Notes: generated by a model from the sequence alone, not told the origin. 34,422 bases of DNA from Chitinophagaceae bacterium (GCA_947372235.1 CANBSW010000033.1:1-34422); one strand, 5' to 3'. Shown: positions 1 through 10,422, numbered from the stretch's first letter. Numbers and translations are program-made.

Positions 1-320
1 TTTCAGTGTTGACTGAATAATTAGTTTGTCCGAAAAGGTAGCTAACGGATGTTAAACAGATAATTAAAAATATGAAATATGAGGTAAGTTTCAAAAATTA
101 AAGGTATTTATATTTTTAATTAACTATTTGATTATCATTTTATTAATTATGTATATTTAAATTTTAAATATCAGTATTAAATAATCTTTGGCACAATGTT
201 TGGCCATTGTGGCCGATAAAGTTTTGGAAATAAAGGGGTAAAATCCTGCATATTACCTAAGCTTTTCCTATTTTACTAAAATGGATAAGCCGGATTGCCT
301 ATTCAAATTACTACTTCATA

Positions 321-1586
321 ATGAAAAAACTGATCTGGATTGTTTTATTTTTAGCATTTTGCTTTCCTCTGCAGGCGCAGCTGGATACAGTTGCTATTGA
401 AACAGGAGCAAATGCCAGATCATTACCAGACTCATTCATCATTATTGGCAAACCGATTTTGGGTTCTGCCGGAATGTTTAGCAGTAAAGCCGACGGCATG
501 AAAACTGCCAGTGGTGAAATTTTCAGTAACATGGAATTAACGGGGGCCTGTAATAAGTTTAAGTTCGGTACCTGGGTAAGGGTAACCAATCTTAAAAATA
601 AAAAAACGGTTTTGGTCCGGATAAACGACCGTACTTCTAAAAAACCTTCTGCTCCCATAATAGAAATGAGTAGGGCAGCTGTTACTGTTTTAGGGTATTT
701 GAAAACCGGAAATGCTAATGTAAAATTAGAAGAAATATCTGTAATCAATTTAAAACCAGAAGGTAATAGTAATATAGAGTTATCGGAAAAGATCATTTCT
801 AAAAAAACAATTGATACCAGCAACTCCACCAGTACGTATCAAACCAAAGGGAAACCCATTACCGGGATCGCCAGTTTTTACAGTGCAAACCTTGATGGAA
901 CCAAAACAGCTACGGGTGAACGGTATCGGAATAAAAAGCTAACTGCCGCCAGTAATAATTTTAAATTGAACACCCTGGTATTGGTTACCAACCAGAAAAA
1001 TAATAAATCTGTCATTGTACGGATCAACGACAGGATGCATCCACGGATGAAGAAAAAAGGCAGGGTAGTTGATCTTAGTGGCAGTGCCGCTCAAGCTCTC
1101 GACATGGTGAAAGACGGTTTGGTCAAAGTAAAGGTTCAGGAGATTTCTTTCCTGAAGGATGGCCCACCTGATCTTTCGGAAACTGATTCGCTTGCATCAG
1201 TTATTAAGGATACTTCAACATCGGTGACAATAATTGATTCTGTAAAAACCGATAGTGTTCAAAAAAAGGAAACTGTGATTATTGGGCTGGCAGGATCTTA
1301 TGCTGCAAATTTGGAAGGTTCTAAAACAGCTTCGGGGGAAATAATCAGAAATACTAAGCTTACAGCCATCTCAAATCGTTTTGAGATTAATACATTTATA
1401 AAAGTTACCAACACAAGAAATAATAAATCTGTTATTGTGAGAATTATTGATCGATTTCCAGTAAAAATGAAAAAGAACAAAAAATTGCTCGATTTAAGCA
1501 AAGCAGCTTCTAAAAAGCTGGATTTTACGAAAAAAACACCCTATAAAGTCAAAATTGAAGTTCTTAACAAACAGAGTCTGAACTAA
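321..1586 (+). CDS. Secreted protein with three tandem RlpA-like double-psi beta-barrel domains
   Basis: N-terminal signal peptide; three repeats of G-A/S-x-Y/F-x(n)-K-T-A-S/T-G-E ... LTxxxNxFxxxTxVxVTNxxNxKxVxVRIxDR ... DLSxAAxxxLd, the RlpA/DPBB signature. No SPOR domain seen. Confidence 0.85.
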   Translation: MKKLIWIVLFLAFCFPLQAQLDTVAIETGANARSLPDSFIIIGKPILGSAGMFSSKADGMKTASGEIFSNMELTGACNKFKFGTWVRVTNLKNKKTVLVRINDRTSKKPSAPIIEMSRAAVTVLGYLKTGNANVKLEEISVINLKPEGNSNIELSEKIISKKTIDTSNSTSTYQTKGKPITGIASFYSANLDGTKTATGERYRNKKLTAASNNFKLNTLVLVTNQKNNKSVIVRINDRMHPRMKKKGRVVDLSGSAAQALDMVKDGLVKVKVQEISFLKDGPPDLSETDSLASVIKDTSTSVTIIDSVKTDSVQKKETVIIGLAGSYAANLEGSKTASGEIIRNTKLTAISNRFEINTFIKVTNTRNNKSVIVRIIDRFPVKMKKNKKLLDLSKAASKKLDFTKKTPYKVKIEVLNKQSLN

Positions 1587-1636
1587 ATGGGTATAATATA
1601 AAGTTATCTTAATTTTTAAAAATCAGATTCTGACTG

Positions 1637-1644
1637 TATTTTTG
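1637..1644 (+). promoter_or_regulatory. Candidate Bacteroidota -7 element (TATTTTTG, fits TAnnTTTG)
   Basis: TATTTTTG 26 bp before the ATG of the OmpA gene; no convincing -33 box. Confidence 0.3.
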
Positions 1645-1669
1645 TTTAGAATATACTAAAACTTGCACT

Positions 1670-3034
1670 ATGAAGAAAATCATCTTTTCCCTGATTGTTC
1701 TTGGTTTGTCAGCTGGAGCATTTGCCCAAACAATGCCTAGTTATAAAAAAAGACCAACACTTTCGGTCAATTTCTTTTTGAAAGATATGAAGACAGCTGA
1801 TCTTATTGATCATACATCTCTTTCAACCGTTCTTAACAATAAGCAATGGACAAAAATGAAAGACATGAATCCAGGATTAGCCATTCAATATTTTGAAGGG
1901 TTATCTGAACATGTTGATTTCATGGGAAGCATCGGTGGCTCATTTGTTAAATACCCGTTTTCTTATTTTTCAGGAGTAGCTTCTCCTACTGAGACAAAAT
2001 TTTTGATGGAAGCATCTGCTAATCTGAATATTAAATTATTAACAGATAAATATTTCATGGTTCCGTATTTTTCCCTTGGAATAGGTGCCTCAATGTATGC
2101 TGGTACTTATTTTGCTGCCTATGTTCCAACTGGAATGGGATTGCAGTTTGACCTTGGAGAAGGAACTTATGTTCATACACTTTTTGGATATAATGCCAAA
2201 ATATCTGCACTTTCTACCAATCACCTTACTTATTCAATTGGAATCAGTTCTCCTTTAAAAGATAAGAAAGCGCCAGTTTTAGTAGCGGCCCCACCACCGC
2301 CTCCTCCTCCTGCACCGGTTGTAGTTGAAAAAGATACTGACGGAGATGGAATTGTTGACAGCAAAGACAAATGTCCAACGGTAGCCGGTACAGCTAAATA
2401 TGATGGATGCCCCGTTCCTGATAGAGATGGGGATGGTATTAATGATGAGAATGACAAGTGTCCGGATGTAAAAGGAGTGGCCAAATACAATGGCTGTCCG
2501 GTTCCTGATAGAGATAAGGATGGTATTAATGACGAGGAAGACAAATGTCCTGATGTAGCAGGTGTTGCGCGTTACCAGGGTTGTCCAATTCCTGATAAGG
2601 ATAATGATGGTGTTAATGATGAAGAAGATAAATGTCCAAATGAACCAGGAACAAAAGCCAATAATGGTTGTCCGGAAATTCAAGCTAAAATTTCTGAACT
2701 TGCGAAAAGCGTTTATTTCACTACAGGGGGTGCCATTGTAACTTTTAGAGCATACAAACCATTAAATGATGTGACAGATATTCTGAAAAAATATCCTACT
2801 ACTTCTTTAAGTGTAGAAGGACATACAGATAATACAGGTAACACTGCCCTGAATAAGAAATTATCGCAGAAACGCGCTGATTCAATTAAAGAATACTTTG
2901 TTAAACAAGGAATAGATGCAGGAAGAATCACCGCTACAGGTTATGGTTCGGAACAACCAATAGGCGATAACAAAACTGTTGAAGGTCGTGCCAAGAACAG
3001 AAGGGTTGAAATGAAAGCAACCTATAAGCAATAA
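1670..3034 (+). CDS. OmpA family outer membrane protein with thrombospondin type 3 calcium-binding repeats
   Basis: Signal peptide, beta-barrel-like N-terminus, Pro-rich linker, DxDGDGIxDxxDKCP repeats, C-terminal OmpA domain (VEGHTDNTG...LSQKRADSIKEYFV...GYGSEQPI...NRRVEM). Confidence 0.93.
   Translation: MKKIIFSLIVLGLSAGAFAQTMPSYKKRPTLSVNFFLKDMKTADLIDHTSLSTVLNNKQWTKMKDMNPGLAIQYFEGLSEHVDFMGSIGGSFVKYPFSYFSGVASPTETKFLMEASANLNIKLLTDKYFMVPYFSLGIGASMYAGTYFAAYVPTGMGLQFDLGEGTYVHTLFGYNAKISALSTNHLTYSIGISSPLKDKKAPVLVAAPPPPPPPAPVVVEKDTDGDGIVDSKDKCPTVAGTAKYDGCPVPDRDGDGINDENDKCPDVKGVAKYNGCPVPDRDKDGINDEEDKCPDVAGVARYQGCPIPDKDNDGVNDEEDKCPNEPGTKANNGCPEIQAKISELAKSVYFTTGGAIVTFRAYKPLNDVTDILKKYPTTSLSVEGHTDNTGNTALNKKLSQKRADSIKEYFVKQGIDAGRITATGYGSEQPIGDNKTVEGRAKNRRVEMKATYKQ
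2332..2670 (+). repeat. In-frame TSP3 repeats, about 87 bp (29 aa) per unit
   Basis: Recurrent CPxVxGxAxYxGCPxPDxDxDGxNDExDK units. Confidence 0.85.
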
Positions 3035-3073
3035 TCAACAATACATCGAATCAGAACTGATTTGATCAATATA

Positions 3074-3110
3074 AAAGCCGCCGCAGTAATATTGCGGCGG
3101 CTTTGTTTTT
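3074..3110 (+). terminator. Intrinsic terminator of the OmpA gene
   Basis: Perfect 12-bp stem AAAGCCGCCGCA-GTAATAT-TGCGGCGGCTTT followed by GTTTTTT. Confidence 0.9.
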
Positions 3111-3196
3111 TATGGCATACAAACCAAACTCATTGAATGATCGGTTCAGATATTTCATCTTTTAAATAAGATGCTGACCAATGGCTTCATTATTTA

Positions 3197-3241
3197 AAAG
3201 CGAAGAGGATCTAACCTATATGATTAGATCCTCTTCGCTTT
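3197..3241 (-). terminator. Large perfect hairpin, likely terminator of the downstream OMP gene (possibly bidirectional)
   Basis: 18-bp perfect stem AAAGCGAAGAGGATCTAA / TTAGATCCTCTTCGCTTT with 9-nt loop, between convergent genes. Confidence 0.75.
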
Positions 3242-3286
3242 ATACTTTTTGAAAAGTAGATCTTAAAACAGATCAGTAAATAAACA

Positions 3287-3883
3287 TCAGAAAATAAAGC
3301 CGGTACTAACCTGTATTGATTGACTTTTCCAGTTATTCTGTGAGCTAACAGCATTTACATCAGATAAGCCAATCAAATAACGGGCGCCAATATGTAACCC
3401 AAGAATAGGGAGTCTCCATTGAAAACCACCACATAAAGAAAAATCACCTGATTTGAAAGCATCTGCCCCATTCTGAAGCAATGTTGTATTGTTATTGATC
3501 TTTAGACTGTATTGAGGTCCTACCTGAAATTTGAAAGCCCCACCCAGATTTAGCATTATTGGAATATTCAGGTAATCCAAAGTAACCATTTTGTTAGATG
3601 CATTGTTTGGATCGAAAGCCTGGGTAACCGTACTTGAAGAAGTGGTTTTAGATTGTGAGAATAAAACTTCGGGTTGAATACTAACTCTGGGTACAAGAGG
3701 GATCTGTATAAATCCTCCTAAAAGATAGTTGTACTCAAAGCCATCCTGAAAAGAAACACCGGTTATTTTATTTCCATTAACCCCGCCTTTAATTCCAATA
3801 TGAAACCCTTTTTTTTGTGCCAGTATTGTTGTACATAATCCTGTCATGACAACAACCATGAAAACTTGCATTGTTCTTTTCAT
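3287..3883 (-). CDS. Porin family / outer membrane beta-barrel protein (PorT-like)
   Basis: Signal peptide (ends TILAQ), GIKGGVNGNKI, LGGFIQIPLVPRVSIQPEVLFSQ, C-terminal aromatic. Confidence 0.8.
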   Translation of the reverse strand: MKRTMQVFMVVVMTGLCTTILAQKKGFHIGIKGGVNGNKITGVSFQDGFEYNYLLGGFIQIPLVPRVSIQPEVLFSQSKTTSSSTVTQAFDPNNASNKMVTLDYLNIPIMLNLGGAFKFQVGPQYSLKINNNTTLLQNGADAFKSGDFSLCGGFQWRLPILGLHIGARYLIGLSDVNAVSSQNNWKSQSIQVSTGFIF

Positions 3884-4137
3884 AAAATTTTAGTTTAATG
3901 ATATAAATTATTATAAAAGAAATTCAAAAAAATGATGATCTAAGGATACTTTTAATTGGCAGTTTTTGTATTGCTTGGTTGATTTTTTTGTAATTTCCAG
4001 ATTAAAATTAACTTATCCTTTTAAATATTTTTTAATATTTGACAATTATATTAAATTGGACTTTAGTTTTATCTCCCCCGATAAAATAGATTATAATAGT
4101 AACAGACATCTTGTAATACGTGTTAATTTAATTATAT

Positions 4138-6105
4138 ATGATGCCAAAATACCTGATTTTAGCTGTTTTAGTATGCGTATTATCAACTCAAAAAACAAGT
4201 GCGCAAGGGAAGGATTTGCCGGTTGAGGTAGTGGTTGATAAATTAAGTCATAAAAATATCCGGGGGTTTCTTGAAAAAACGGTTGAGGCAACTTTTAAGT
4301 TTTATAATGATGATATAAGCCCGGAAAATAATATTACTAATAAATGTCTTGTTTTAAAATCTACGGATAAAGAAAAAGCCATCAATACAGCCGATGACAT
4401 TTCTCTTAGTTCTCTCAGAACTTTAAAGCAATTCAAGATCAATCCAGGTACGGGTGTGATCAGCATTAAAATGGAGAGTTTTAAGAATGATAAAGGAGAA
4501 CCCTGCGAGTTTGATAAAGGCGATAACTATCATTCAGTTGTTTCACTTGATGTAAAACTTAGTGAATTGAATCCGGGTGTATTTTCTGCTCAATTACCTT
4601 TCATTGCCAAAGATGATAAATTTGCTGCATCCGTTAGGATCAGATATGGTATACCTGCTCCTGCCGCAATTAACCCGGAAGGAATTGATAAAGTAAATGA
4701 CCCTTCAAAATCAATCACACTTAAATCATTACTTGATCTGGCCAATAAAACCAACCTGAATTTTGTTTGGGAATACAAAACAGATGATGATAATAACTGG
4801 AAGGAATTAGGTAAAACAACAACAGAAACTTTTGTTTTTAGCCCTGCAAAAGATGTTTTCAAAAAAACGATCAAAGCCAGTGAAACCATTCATCTCAGAA
4901 TGAAGGCTATGTCTACAGAAATATCCGGCCCTTATTCTGCAACCTGCGATATTTTATTTACACCACCTGCCCCACAGTTTGATAAGAATGAGGTAACTAC
5001 TGTTGCTACCTGCCCCAATAGCCCATCAGGAAGTGTAAGCATTAAAACAATATCAGGTATTGCAGATAACCTTGCCTATTATATTATTAAGGGAAAAACA
5101 TTGGAAGCAACGGAATATCCTGATGTGATTGAGCAAAACAAAAAAGTGTTTTCAGGAACTGTTACCAATAACAAACCCCTCTCGGTTCAAAAACTGGAGG
5201 AGGGTGATTATACAATTGTTGTTTACAATGCTAGTATGCAGGTAGGAAAAATGTTTACTACGCATTCTTTTTCTGTTAAGAAGATCGCTAATCTTGCGAT
5301 CAAATCGGAAAGTGTAACTGAAGCTACCTGTGGGAATATTCCTGATGGACAAATATTGATCGAAATTGAAGGTGGCAGTCCCGGCAAACTCGTTACAACC
5401 ATCACACCCAATACCGGAAAAGTAAAACAGTTTAGCAGAAATATTGTTTTTTCTGAATTACCAGCCGGCAGCTACACGGTCTTTATTAAAGATGAATGCA
5501 GCCAAACCATTGCTACCAAAGAATTAGAGATCACCAAGAAAACTGTTCAGATAAAAGGAAAAGTGGATGTGGAATCTGAACCACTTAATAATTTTTCAAA
5601 TGGATCGGTTAAAGTGAGCCTGGAAGGAGGCTCCGGTCAATACAAATATATTTTAACCAAGGGTACTGTTGCAAGACCAGAAAAAACAGTAACGGCCTCT
5701 CCATTTATGATCGATAATATATCTAAAGGCATTTATAAATTAAAGATCATTGATATGAGTTTGCCTTTATGTCCGGGATGGGATACTACTTTTAATGTGA
5801 CCGGTAAAACCCTGGTGGCAGATACAACAGAAACTCCATCAGTAAAGAAAGATACTACTGTTGCACAACCTGAGAAGAAAGATACTGTTCAACATCAAAT
5901 AGCAAAACAGATCAGTGAACAATTAAGGCAGCAAGAATATCTGACGATTGTAACCATATTATCTGATAGAAACAATCAGCTGACAGAAAATTTGGTAAGG
6001 ATGGGTTATAATCATGAGTTTTCAATTTTTGCAAACAAGAACAAGATAATTGTTGATATTCATTTGAACAGTTACCAAAAAGATAAATCAGGACTGATTG
6101 TATAG
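4138..6105 (+). CDS. Secreted hypothetical protein with SprB-like / Ig-like repeats
   Basis: Signal peptide (ends TSAQG); segments ATCPNSPSGSVSIKTISG, EATCGNIPDGQILIEIEGGSPGKL, FSNGSVKVSLEGGSGQYKY resemble SprB repeats. Confidence 0.6.
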   Translation: MMPKYLILAVLVCVLSTQKTSAQGKDLPVEVVVDKLSHKNIRGFLEKTVEATFKFYNDDISPENNITNKCLVLKSTDKEKAINTADDISLSSLRTLKQFKINPGTGVISIKMESFKNDKGEPCEFDKGDNYHSVVSLDVKLSELNPGVFSAQLPFIAKDDKFAASVRIRYGIPAPAAINPEGIDKVNDPSKSITLKSLLDLANKTNLNFVWEYKTDDDNNWKELGKTTTETFVFSPAKDVFKKTIKASETIHLRMKAMSTEISGPYSATCDILFTPPAPQFDKNEVTTVATCPNSPSGSVSIKTISGIADNLAYYIIKGKTLEATEYPDVIEQNKKVFSGTVTNNKPLSVQKLEEGDYTIVVYNASMQVGKMFTTHSFSVKKIANLAIKSESVTEATCGNIPDGQILIEIEGGSPGKLVTTITPNTGKVKQFSRNIVFSELPAGSYTVFIKDECSQTIATKELEITKKTVQIKGKVDVESEPLNNFSNGSVKVSLEGGSGQYKYILTKGTVARPEKTVTASPFMIDNISKGIYKLKIIDMSLPLCPGWDTTFNVTGKTLVADTTETPSVKKDTTVAQPEKKDTVQHQIAKQISEQLRQQEYLTIVTILSDRNNQLTENLVRMGYNHEFSIFANKNKIIVDIHLNSYQKDKSGLIV

Positions 6106-6125
6106 ATTTTAGTATTGAGATAAAC

Positions 6126-6156
6126 AAAAAGGGGCCGTTAGGTCCCTTTTTGTTTT
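6126..6156. terminator. Bidirectional intrinsic terminator between convergent genes
   Basis: AAAAAGGGGCC-GTTA-GGTCCCTTTTT, A-rich and T-rich on both sides. Confidence 0.8.
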
Positions 6157-6164
6157 ATAGATGT

Positions 6165-7184
6165 TCAGAGAATATTCACTTCCCTTTCCAGCGTAATCCC
6201 GAATTTTTCCTGCACACTTTCTATGATGGATTGGGAAAGAGAATAGATGTCGGAACCATTTGCATCACCATAGTTTACCAATACCAATGCCTGTTTATCA
6301 TAACATCCCGCATCGCCGTTTCTGTATCCTTTCCATCCGGTATTTTCTATTAACCATCCTGCTGCAATTTTGATTTCGTTGTTTGCAGAAGGATATCCGG
6401 GTAAGGATGGGTAAGAGGTTTTTAACTTTTCAAATAATGCTTGTGGAATGATGGGGTTCTTGAAAAAACTTCCTGCGTTACCTGTTACAGCGGGATCGGG
6501 AAGTTTAGCGGTTCTGATATTGATGACGGCATCTGAAATAGATTTGATGGACAGGTCCTGAATCTGCATCCTGTTCAATTCCTGCTCTATGGCACCATAT
6601 TGTGTATGAAAAACGGGTTGTTTTTGTAAACGAAAAGTGACATTCAAAATAATGAATTGCCCTTTGTGTTTTTTCTTGAAAACACTTTCCCTGTATCCAA
6701 ATTCACAATCTTTATTCCTGAATGTATAGGTCTTTTTTTCTTTGAGATGAAATGCTTCCAGTTCATAAAAAACATCTTTGATCTCAACCCCATATGCACC
6801 AATATTCTGCATGGGGGAGGCGCCAACATTACCGGGTATCAGACTGAGATTTTCTATACCTGCATAATTATGATTGATGCAATACATCACAAATTGATGC
6901 CAGTTTTCGCCGGCACTGGCTTTTACATAATAATGAGCGGCATCTTCCTGCACAAGTTCTATTCCTTTTATTTCATTTTTTAAAACATAACCATCAAAAT
7001 CTTTTGTGAATAAAATATTGCTGCCGCCACCAAGTATTAATAAAGGTTGATCGGCACGAAAAGAAGGTCCGGCAAGTATTTCATTCAATTGTACAAGTGA
7101 TGTAAAACCTGCAAAGAACCTGGCTTTTGCATCAATACCAAAACTGTTTAATGGCTTGAGTGATATATTCTCTGATAAAATCAT
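6165..7184 (-). CDS. murB: UDP-N-acetylmuramate dehydrogenase
   Basis: ILGGGSNILFTKDFDGYVL, ENLSLIPGNVGASPMQNIGAYGVEIKDVF, GYRESVFK, AGSFFKNP, AAGWLIE: MurB signatures. Confidence 0.96.
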   Translation of the reverse strand: MILSENISLKPLNSFGIDAKARFFAGFTSLVQLNEILAGPSFRADQPLLILGGGSNILFTKDFDGYVLKNEIKGIELVQEDAAHYYVKASAGENWHQFVMYCINHNYAGIENLSLIPGNVGASPMQNIGAYGVEIKDVFYELEAFHLKEKKTYTFRNKDCEFGYRESVFKKKHKGQFIILNVTFRLQKQPVFHTQYGAIEQELNRMQIQDLSIKSISDAVINIRTAKLPDPAVTGNAGSFFKNPIIPQALFEKLKTSYPSLPGYPSANNEIKIAAGWLIENTGWKGYRNGDAGCYDKQALVLVNYGDANGSDIYSLSQSIIESVQEKFGITLEREVNIL

Positions 7185-7193
7185 ACAGGTTTT

Positions 7194-9635
7194 TTAAACT
7201 GGATCCACATCCGGTAAAATGGTTACACTTCGGTATCTTTTGTTTGACTGGATGATGATGGTTTGTTGTTGAATCTGTTTTTTACATTGGTTGATCCGTT
7301 TGGCATCTTTTGGAAGTTTGATCAATATTTCCCATAGATATTGGTTTCTAACCCGGTCTACCACAGGCTGTGCGGGTCCATTACAATAAGTTCCAAAATT
7401 TACTTTCAGACCCTGCATCATTATATTGGCGGCTTCTTCTGCTAGATGTTTTTCTTTGTGTTTGAATGTTACCTGTATCAATCTTGTAAACGGGGGGTAG
7501 TCAAATTGCTTTCGGTTATAGATCTCCAGTGTATACAGTTTTGTAAAATCATGCTCTTTTACAAATTGCAGAACCGGGTGATGCAGATTACTTACCTGTA
7601 TCAAAACAGTTCCTTTGCCATCTTTTCTGCCGGCTCTTCCGCTAACCTGCTCCATCAATTGAAAGGCTCTTTCGTTTACCCTGAAATCTGTGAAGTTGAG
7701 TATACCATCTGCATCAACAATGCCAATTAAATTTACGTGTTCAAAGTCCAATCCTTTTACCACCATTTGTGTACCTACTAAAATATCTACCCGTTGTTGC
7801 TCAAATAATTTGATCAGTGCATCATGATCATTCTTTCCTTTTACACTGTCATAATCCATTCGTGCCGTTTTTGCATTGGGAAATGCTTCAACTATCATTT
7901 CCTCAATTTTTTCCGTACCAAAATTTTTCTGGGTAAAATTATGACTTCCGCAAGCTGCGCAGGTATTGATCACAGGGTAAGAAGTGCCACAATAATGGCA
8001 TGATAAAGTATTCTTTGCTTTGTGATAAGTTAAGGTAACATCACAATGTTTACAATGAGGAATCCATCCACAGGTATTGCATATGAAATAAGGTGAATAG
8101 CCTCTTCTGTTTTGAAATATGATCACCTGTTTATTTTCCTTCAGTGAGTTTTCGATAGCTTGTAATAATGCCGGGGTGAAGGGTGTTTGCCCTTTTTCTT
8201 TGGCAGGTATTTTTTTGATATCGATCAATTCGATCTGTGGTAATTCTACCTGGCCATACCTTTCGCCAAGGGTTACAAGTCCGTATTTGTTTTGCTCACA
8301 ATTGTAATAACTTTCAATAGATGGGGTGGCACTTCCTAACAATACTTTTGCTTTTGTTAGGGAAGCATAATAAATAGAAGCATCTCTTGCATGATAGCGT
8401 GGTGCGGGTTCCTGTTGTTTGTAAGAAGCATCATGCTCTTCATCTGCGATTACCAAACCAAGGTCTTTAAACGGAAGGAATAAAGAAGATCGTGCGCCCA
8501 ATACTATTTTTGTTTCACCATTTTTTACTTTATTCCAGATCTCCACCCTTTCATTTGGATTGAATTTGGAGTGATAGATCGCAATATATCCACCAAAATG
8601 TTTTTGCAATCTTCTGATGATCTGAGAGGTAAGTGCAATCTCAGGAAGCATATACAGAACCTGTTTCCCGTTCAGAATATAATCTTCGATCAACTTTGTA
8701 TAAATCTCTGTTTTGCCACTGGCTGTTACACCATGTAGTAAACAAACAGCCTTGCCTGTAAAGTGTTGTTTGATCTCATTCAATACTTCCTGCTGTCTTT
8801 CGGATAAAGTAAAATCGATCTGAATATTTCTTGGTAAACTTTGGATTCTGTCGGTAGCTCTTTTTTCGGTCAATAATATTGCTTTCTCACACAATCCTTT
8901 TAACTGTGCAGCAGTGGCATTAGACTTTTTTAGAAGATTGGGTTGTGTAACTTCTCCTTCTGTTTTAAGTATATGGAGATAGGATAGCAACAGCTCCATT
9001 TGTTTGGGTGCTTTGCTCCAGTTGTTCAGCAGATCGGCCAATGCCTCTTCATTATGGTATTTGGAATGAAGGGTAATATATGTCTCCGTTTTTGCTTTGT
9101 ATTTTTGTTTCAGTTCTTCCCAAACATGGCAAACGCCTTTCTCGATCAGTTTTTTTATAACGGGATATACATTCGATGCATCCAGTAATTGCTGAACTTC
9201 ATTTAACCTGAGTTCTTTTTTGATCTCCAATGCCTCGGCAACAACAAATTCATTATCGGTGAGGTCACTGAAATCATAACTCCTTTCTTCATTCCAGATC
9301 AAAATGCTTTCACTGGATAATTTAAGGTTGGCAGGAATGGCAGCCTGCATTACTTCTCCTTCACTGCACATATAGTATTGTGCCATCCATTCCCAGAATT
9401 GTAACTGCTCTGTATACACCAATGGTTCAGAATCCAATACATTCAAAATATCTTTTGGTTGAAAGGCATCCGGTTTTTCTGTTAGGATCTTTTTTACAAT
9501 TCCTGCATAACGTTTATTCTTGCCCAATACCACTTCCACCCGTACACCGGGTTGTATAGCCAACTGCATTGACTGTGGAACGGCCCATGTATAATTTTTA
9601 GGTAAAGCCAGTGGTATGATTACTTCAACAAACAA
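7194..9635 (-). CDS. priA: Primosomal protein N' (PriA helicase)
   Basis: LLHGVTASGKTEIY (Walker A), DEEHD, GSATPSIES, CNTCGWIPHCKHCDVTLTYH...LSCHYCG zinc-binding cysteines, GTQMVVKGLDF. Confidence 0.97.
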   Translation of the reverse strand: MFVEVIIPLALPKNYTWAVPQSMQLAIQPGVRVEVVLGKNKRYAGIVKKILTEKPDAFQPKDILNVLDSEPLVYTEQLQFWEWMAQYYMCSEGEVMQAAIPANLKLSSESILIWNEERSYDFSDLTDNEFVVAEALEIKKELRLNEVQQLLDASNVYPVIKKLIEKGVCHVWEELKQKYKAKTETYITLHSKYHNEEALADLLNNWSKAPKQMELLLSYLHILKTEGEVTQPNLLKKSNATAAQLKGLCEKAILLTEKRATDRIQSLPRNIQIDFTLSERQQEVLNEIKQHFTGKAVCLLHGVTASGKTEIYTKLIEDYILNGKQVLYMLPEIALTSQIIRRLQKHFGGYIAIYHSKFNPNERVEIWNKVKNGETKIVLGARSSLFLPFKDLGLVIADEEHDASYKQQEPAPRYHARDASIYYASLTKAKVLLGSATPSIESYYNCEQNKYGLVTLGERYGQVELPQIELIDIKKIPAKEKGQTPFTPALLQAIENSLKENKQVIIFQNRRGYSPYFICNTCGWIPHCKHCDVTLTYHKAKNTLSCHYCGTSYPVINTCAACGSHNFTQKNFGTEKIEEMIVEAFPNAKTARMDYDSVKGKNDHDALIKLFEQQRVDILVGTQMVVKGLDFEHVNLIGIVDADGILNFTDFRVNERAFQLMEQVSGRAGRKDGKGTVLIQVSNLHHPVLQFVKEHDFTKLYTLEIYNRKQFDYPPFTRLIQVTFKHKEKHLAEEAANIMMQGLKVNFGTYCNGPAQPVVDRVRNQYLWEILIKLPKDAKRINQCKKQIQQQTIIIQSNKRYRSVTILPDVDPV

Positions 9636-9663
9636 GTACAGAGAATTTGATCAAAAATAAGCT

Positions 9664-10422
9664 TTAAGCAGGTGGATAGTTGCGATAGCGTCTGAGCCCT
9701 GCATCCATAACTGCATATACATCACTTTTCAGTTGCTGGATATCTGCGATACTGAGTCCTTTAACCGGAATTTCTTCCAGGTACACAACCCGACTTACTC
9801 CTGGTGTTAATTTAAAAAGGCTTTTGTAGTGGAGCCGGTCTAATGTATCAACCAGCAATACGGGTTTGATAGGTGTTTCTGTTTCGATAGCGATTCTGAA
9901 AGCTCCATCGAAGAAATCCTTTAATGGCAAGGGCGTTTCATTGAATGTGCCCTCCGGAAAAATAAAGATCGAAATATGATATTTCAATGCAGATTTTAAA
10001 GCACGAACACTTCTTGAGCGGGTTTCAGAATTTCGCCTGTCAACCAATATTACGGCTGCGCGGTAAATCCATCCAAAAACGGGCACTTTTACCATCTCAT
10101 ATTTCCCAAGAATTCTCACCGGCTGATGTGCTATCAAAACAATGGGTGGAATATCCATATAAGAAATATGGTTGGCAACAAAAATGTATTGTTTGGATCT
10201 GTCGTGTGGATGTTCATAGATCTCTTTATGATTAACGCCTATTAATACATACCAAACGGCTGCCCAAAAACGGCAAAGCTGGTAGATCATATTTCCACCC
10301 TGTATTTTGCCAAACAATAAAGAGAGTAAAACAAATGGGAGTACAATAAACATCAATACTATAAAAGTAAGAAGGGCATAAACACAGTAGATGTATTGTA
10401 AGGGCTTTACCAGCAGTTTCAT
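9664..10422 (-). CDS. 1-acyl-sn-glycerol-3-phosphate acyltransferase family protein
   Basis: NHISYMD (NHxSxxD motif), FPEGTFNETP, PVLLVDTL: PlsC family. Confidence 0.9.
   Translation of the reverse strand: MKLLVKPLQYIYCVYALLTFIVLMFIVLPFVLLSLLFGKIQGGNMIYQLCRFWAAVWYVLIGVNHKEIYEHPHDRSKQYIFVANHISYMDIPPIVLIAHQPVRILGKYEMVKVPVFGWIYRAAVILVDRRNSETRSRSVRALKSALKYHISIFIFPEGTFNETPLPLKDFFDGAFRIAIETETPIKPVLLVDTLDRLHYKSLFKLTPGVSRVVYLEEIPVKGLSIADIQQLKSDVYAVMDAGLRRYRNYPPA

Noticed and set aside
1-320. Possible gene or RNA upstream of the RlpA-like gene
   Set aside because: No supported ORF, tRNA-like fold or clear motif; AT-rich intergenic DNA.
311-829. 172-aa minus-strand ORF opposite the RlpA-like gene
   Set aside because: Fully antisense to a well-supported domain protein; no recognisable family; shadow ORF.
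2332-2670. Regular spaced repeats that could suggest CRISPR
   Set aside because: In-frame TSP3 protein repeats with diverged units; no near-identical direct repeats with unique spacers in the window.
2230-2683. Two minus-strand ORFs rich in Ser/Pro/Ile repeats
   Set aside because: Their repeats are the reverse complement of the TSP3 repeats in the OmpA gene; shadow ORFs.
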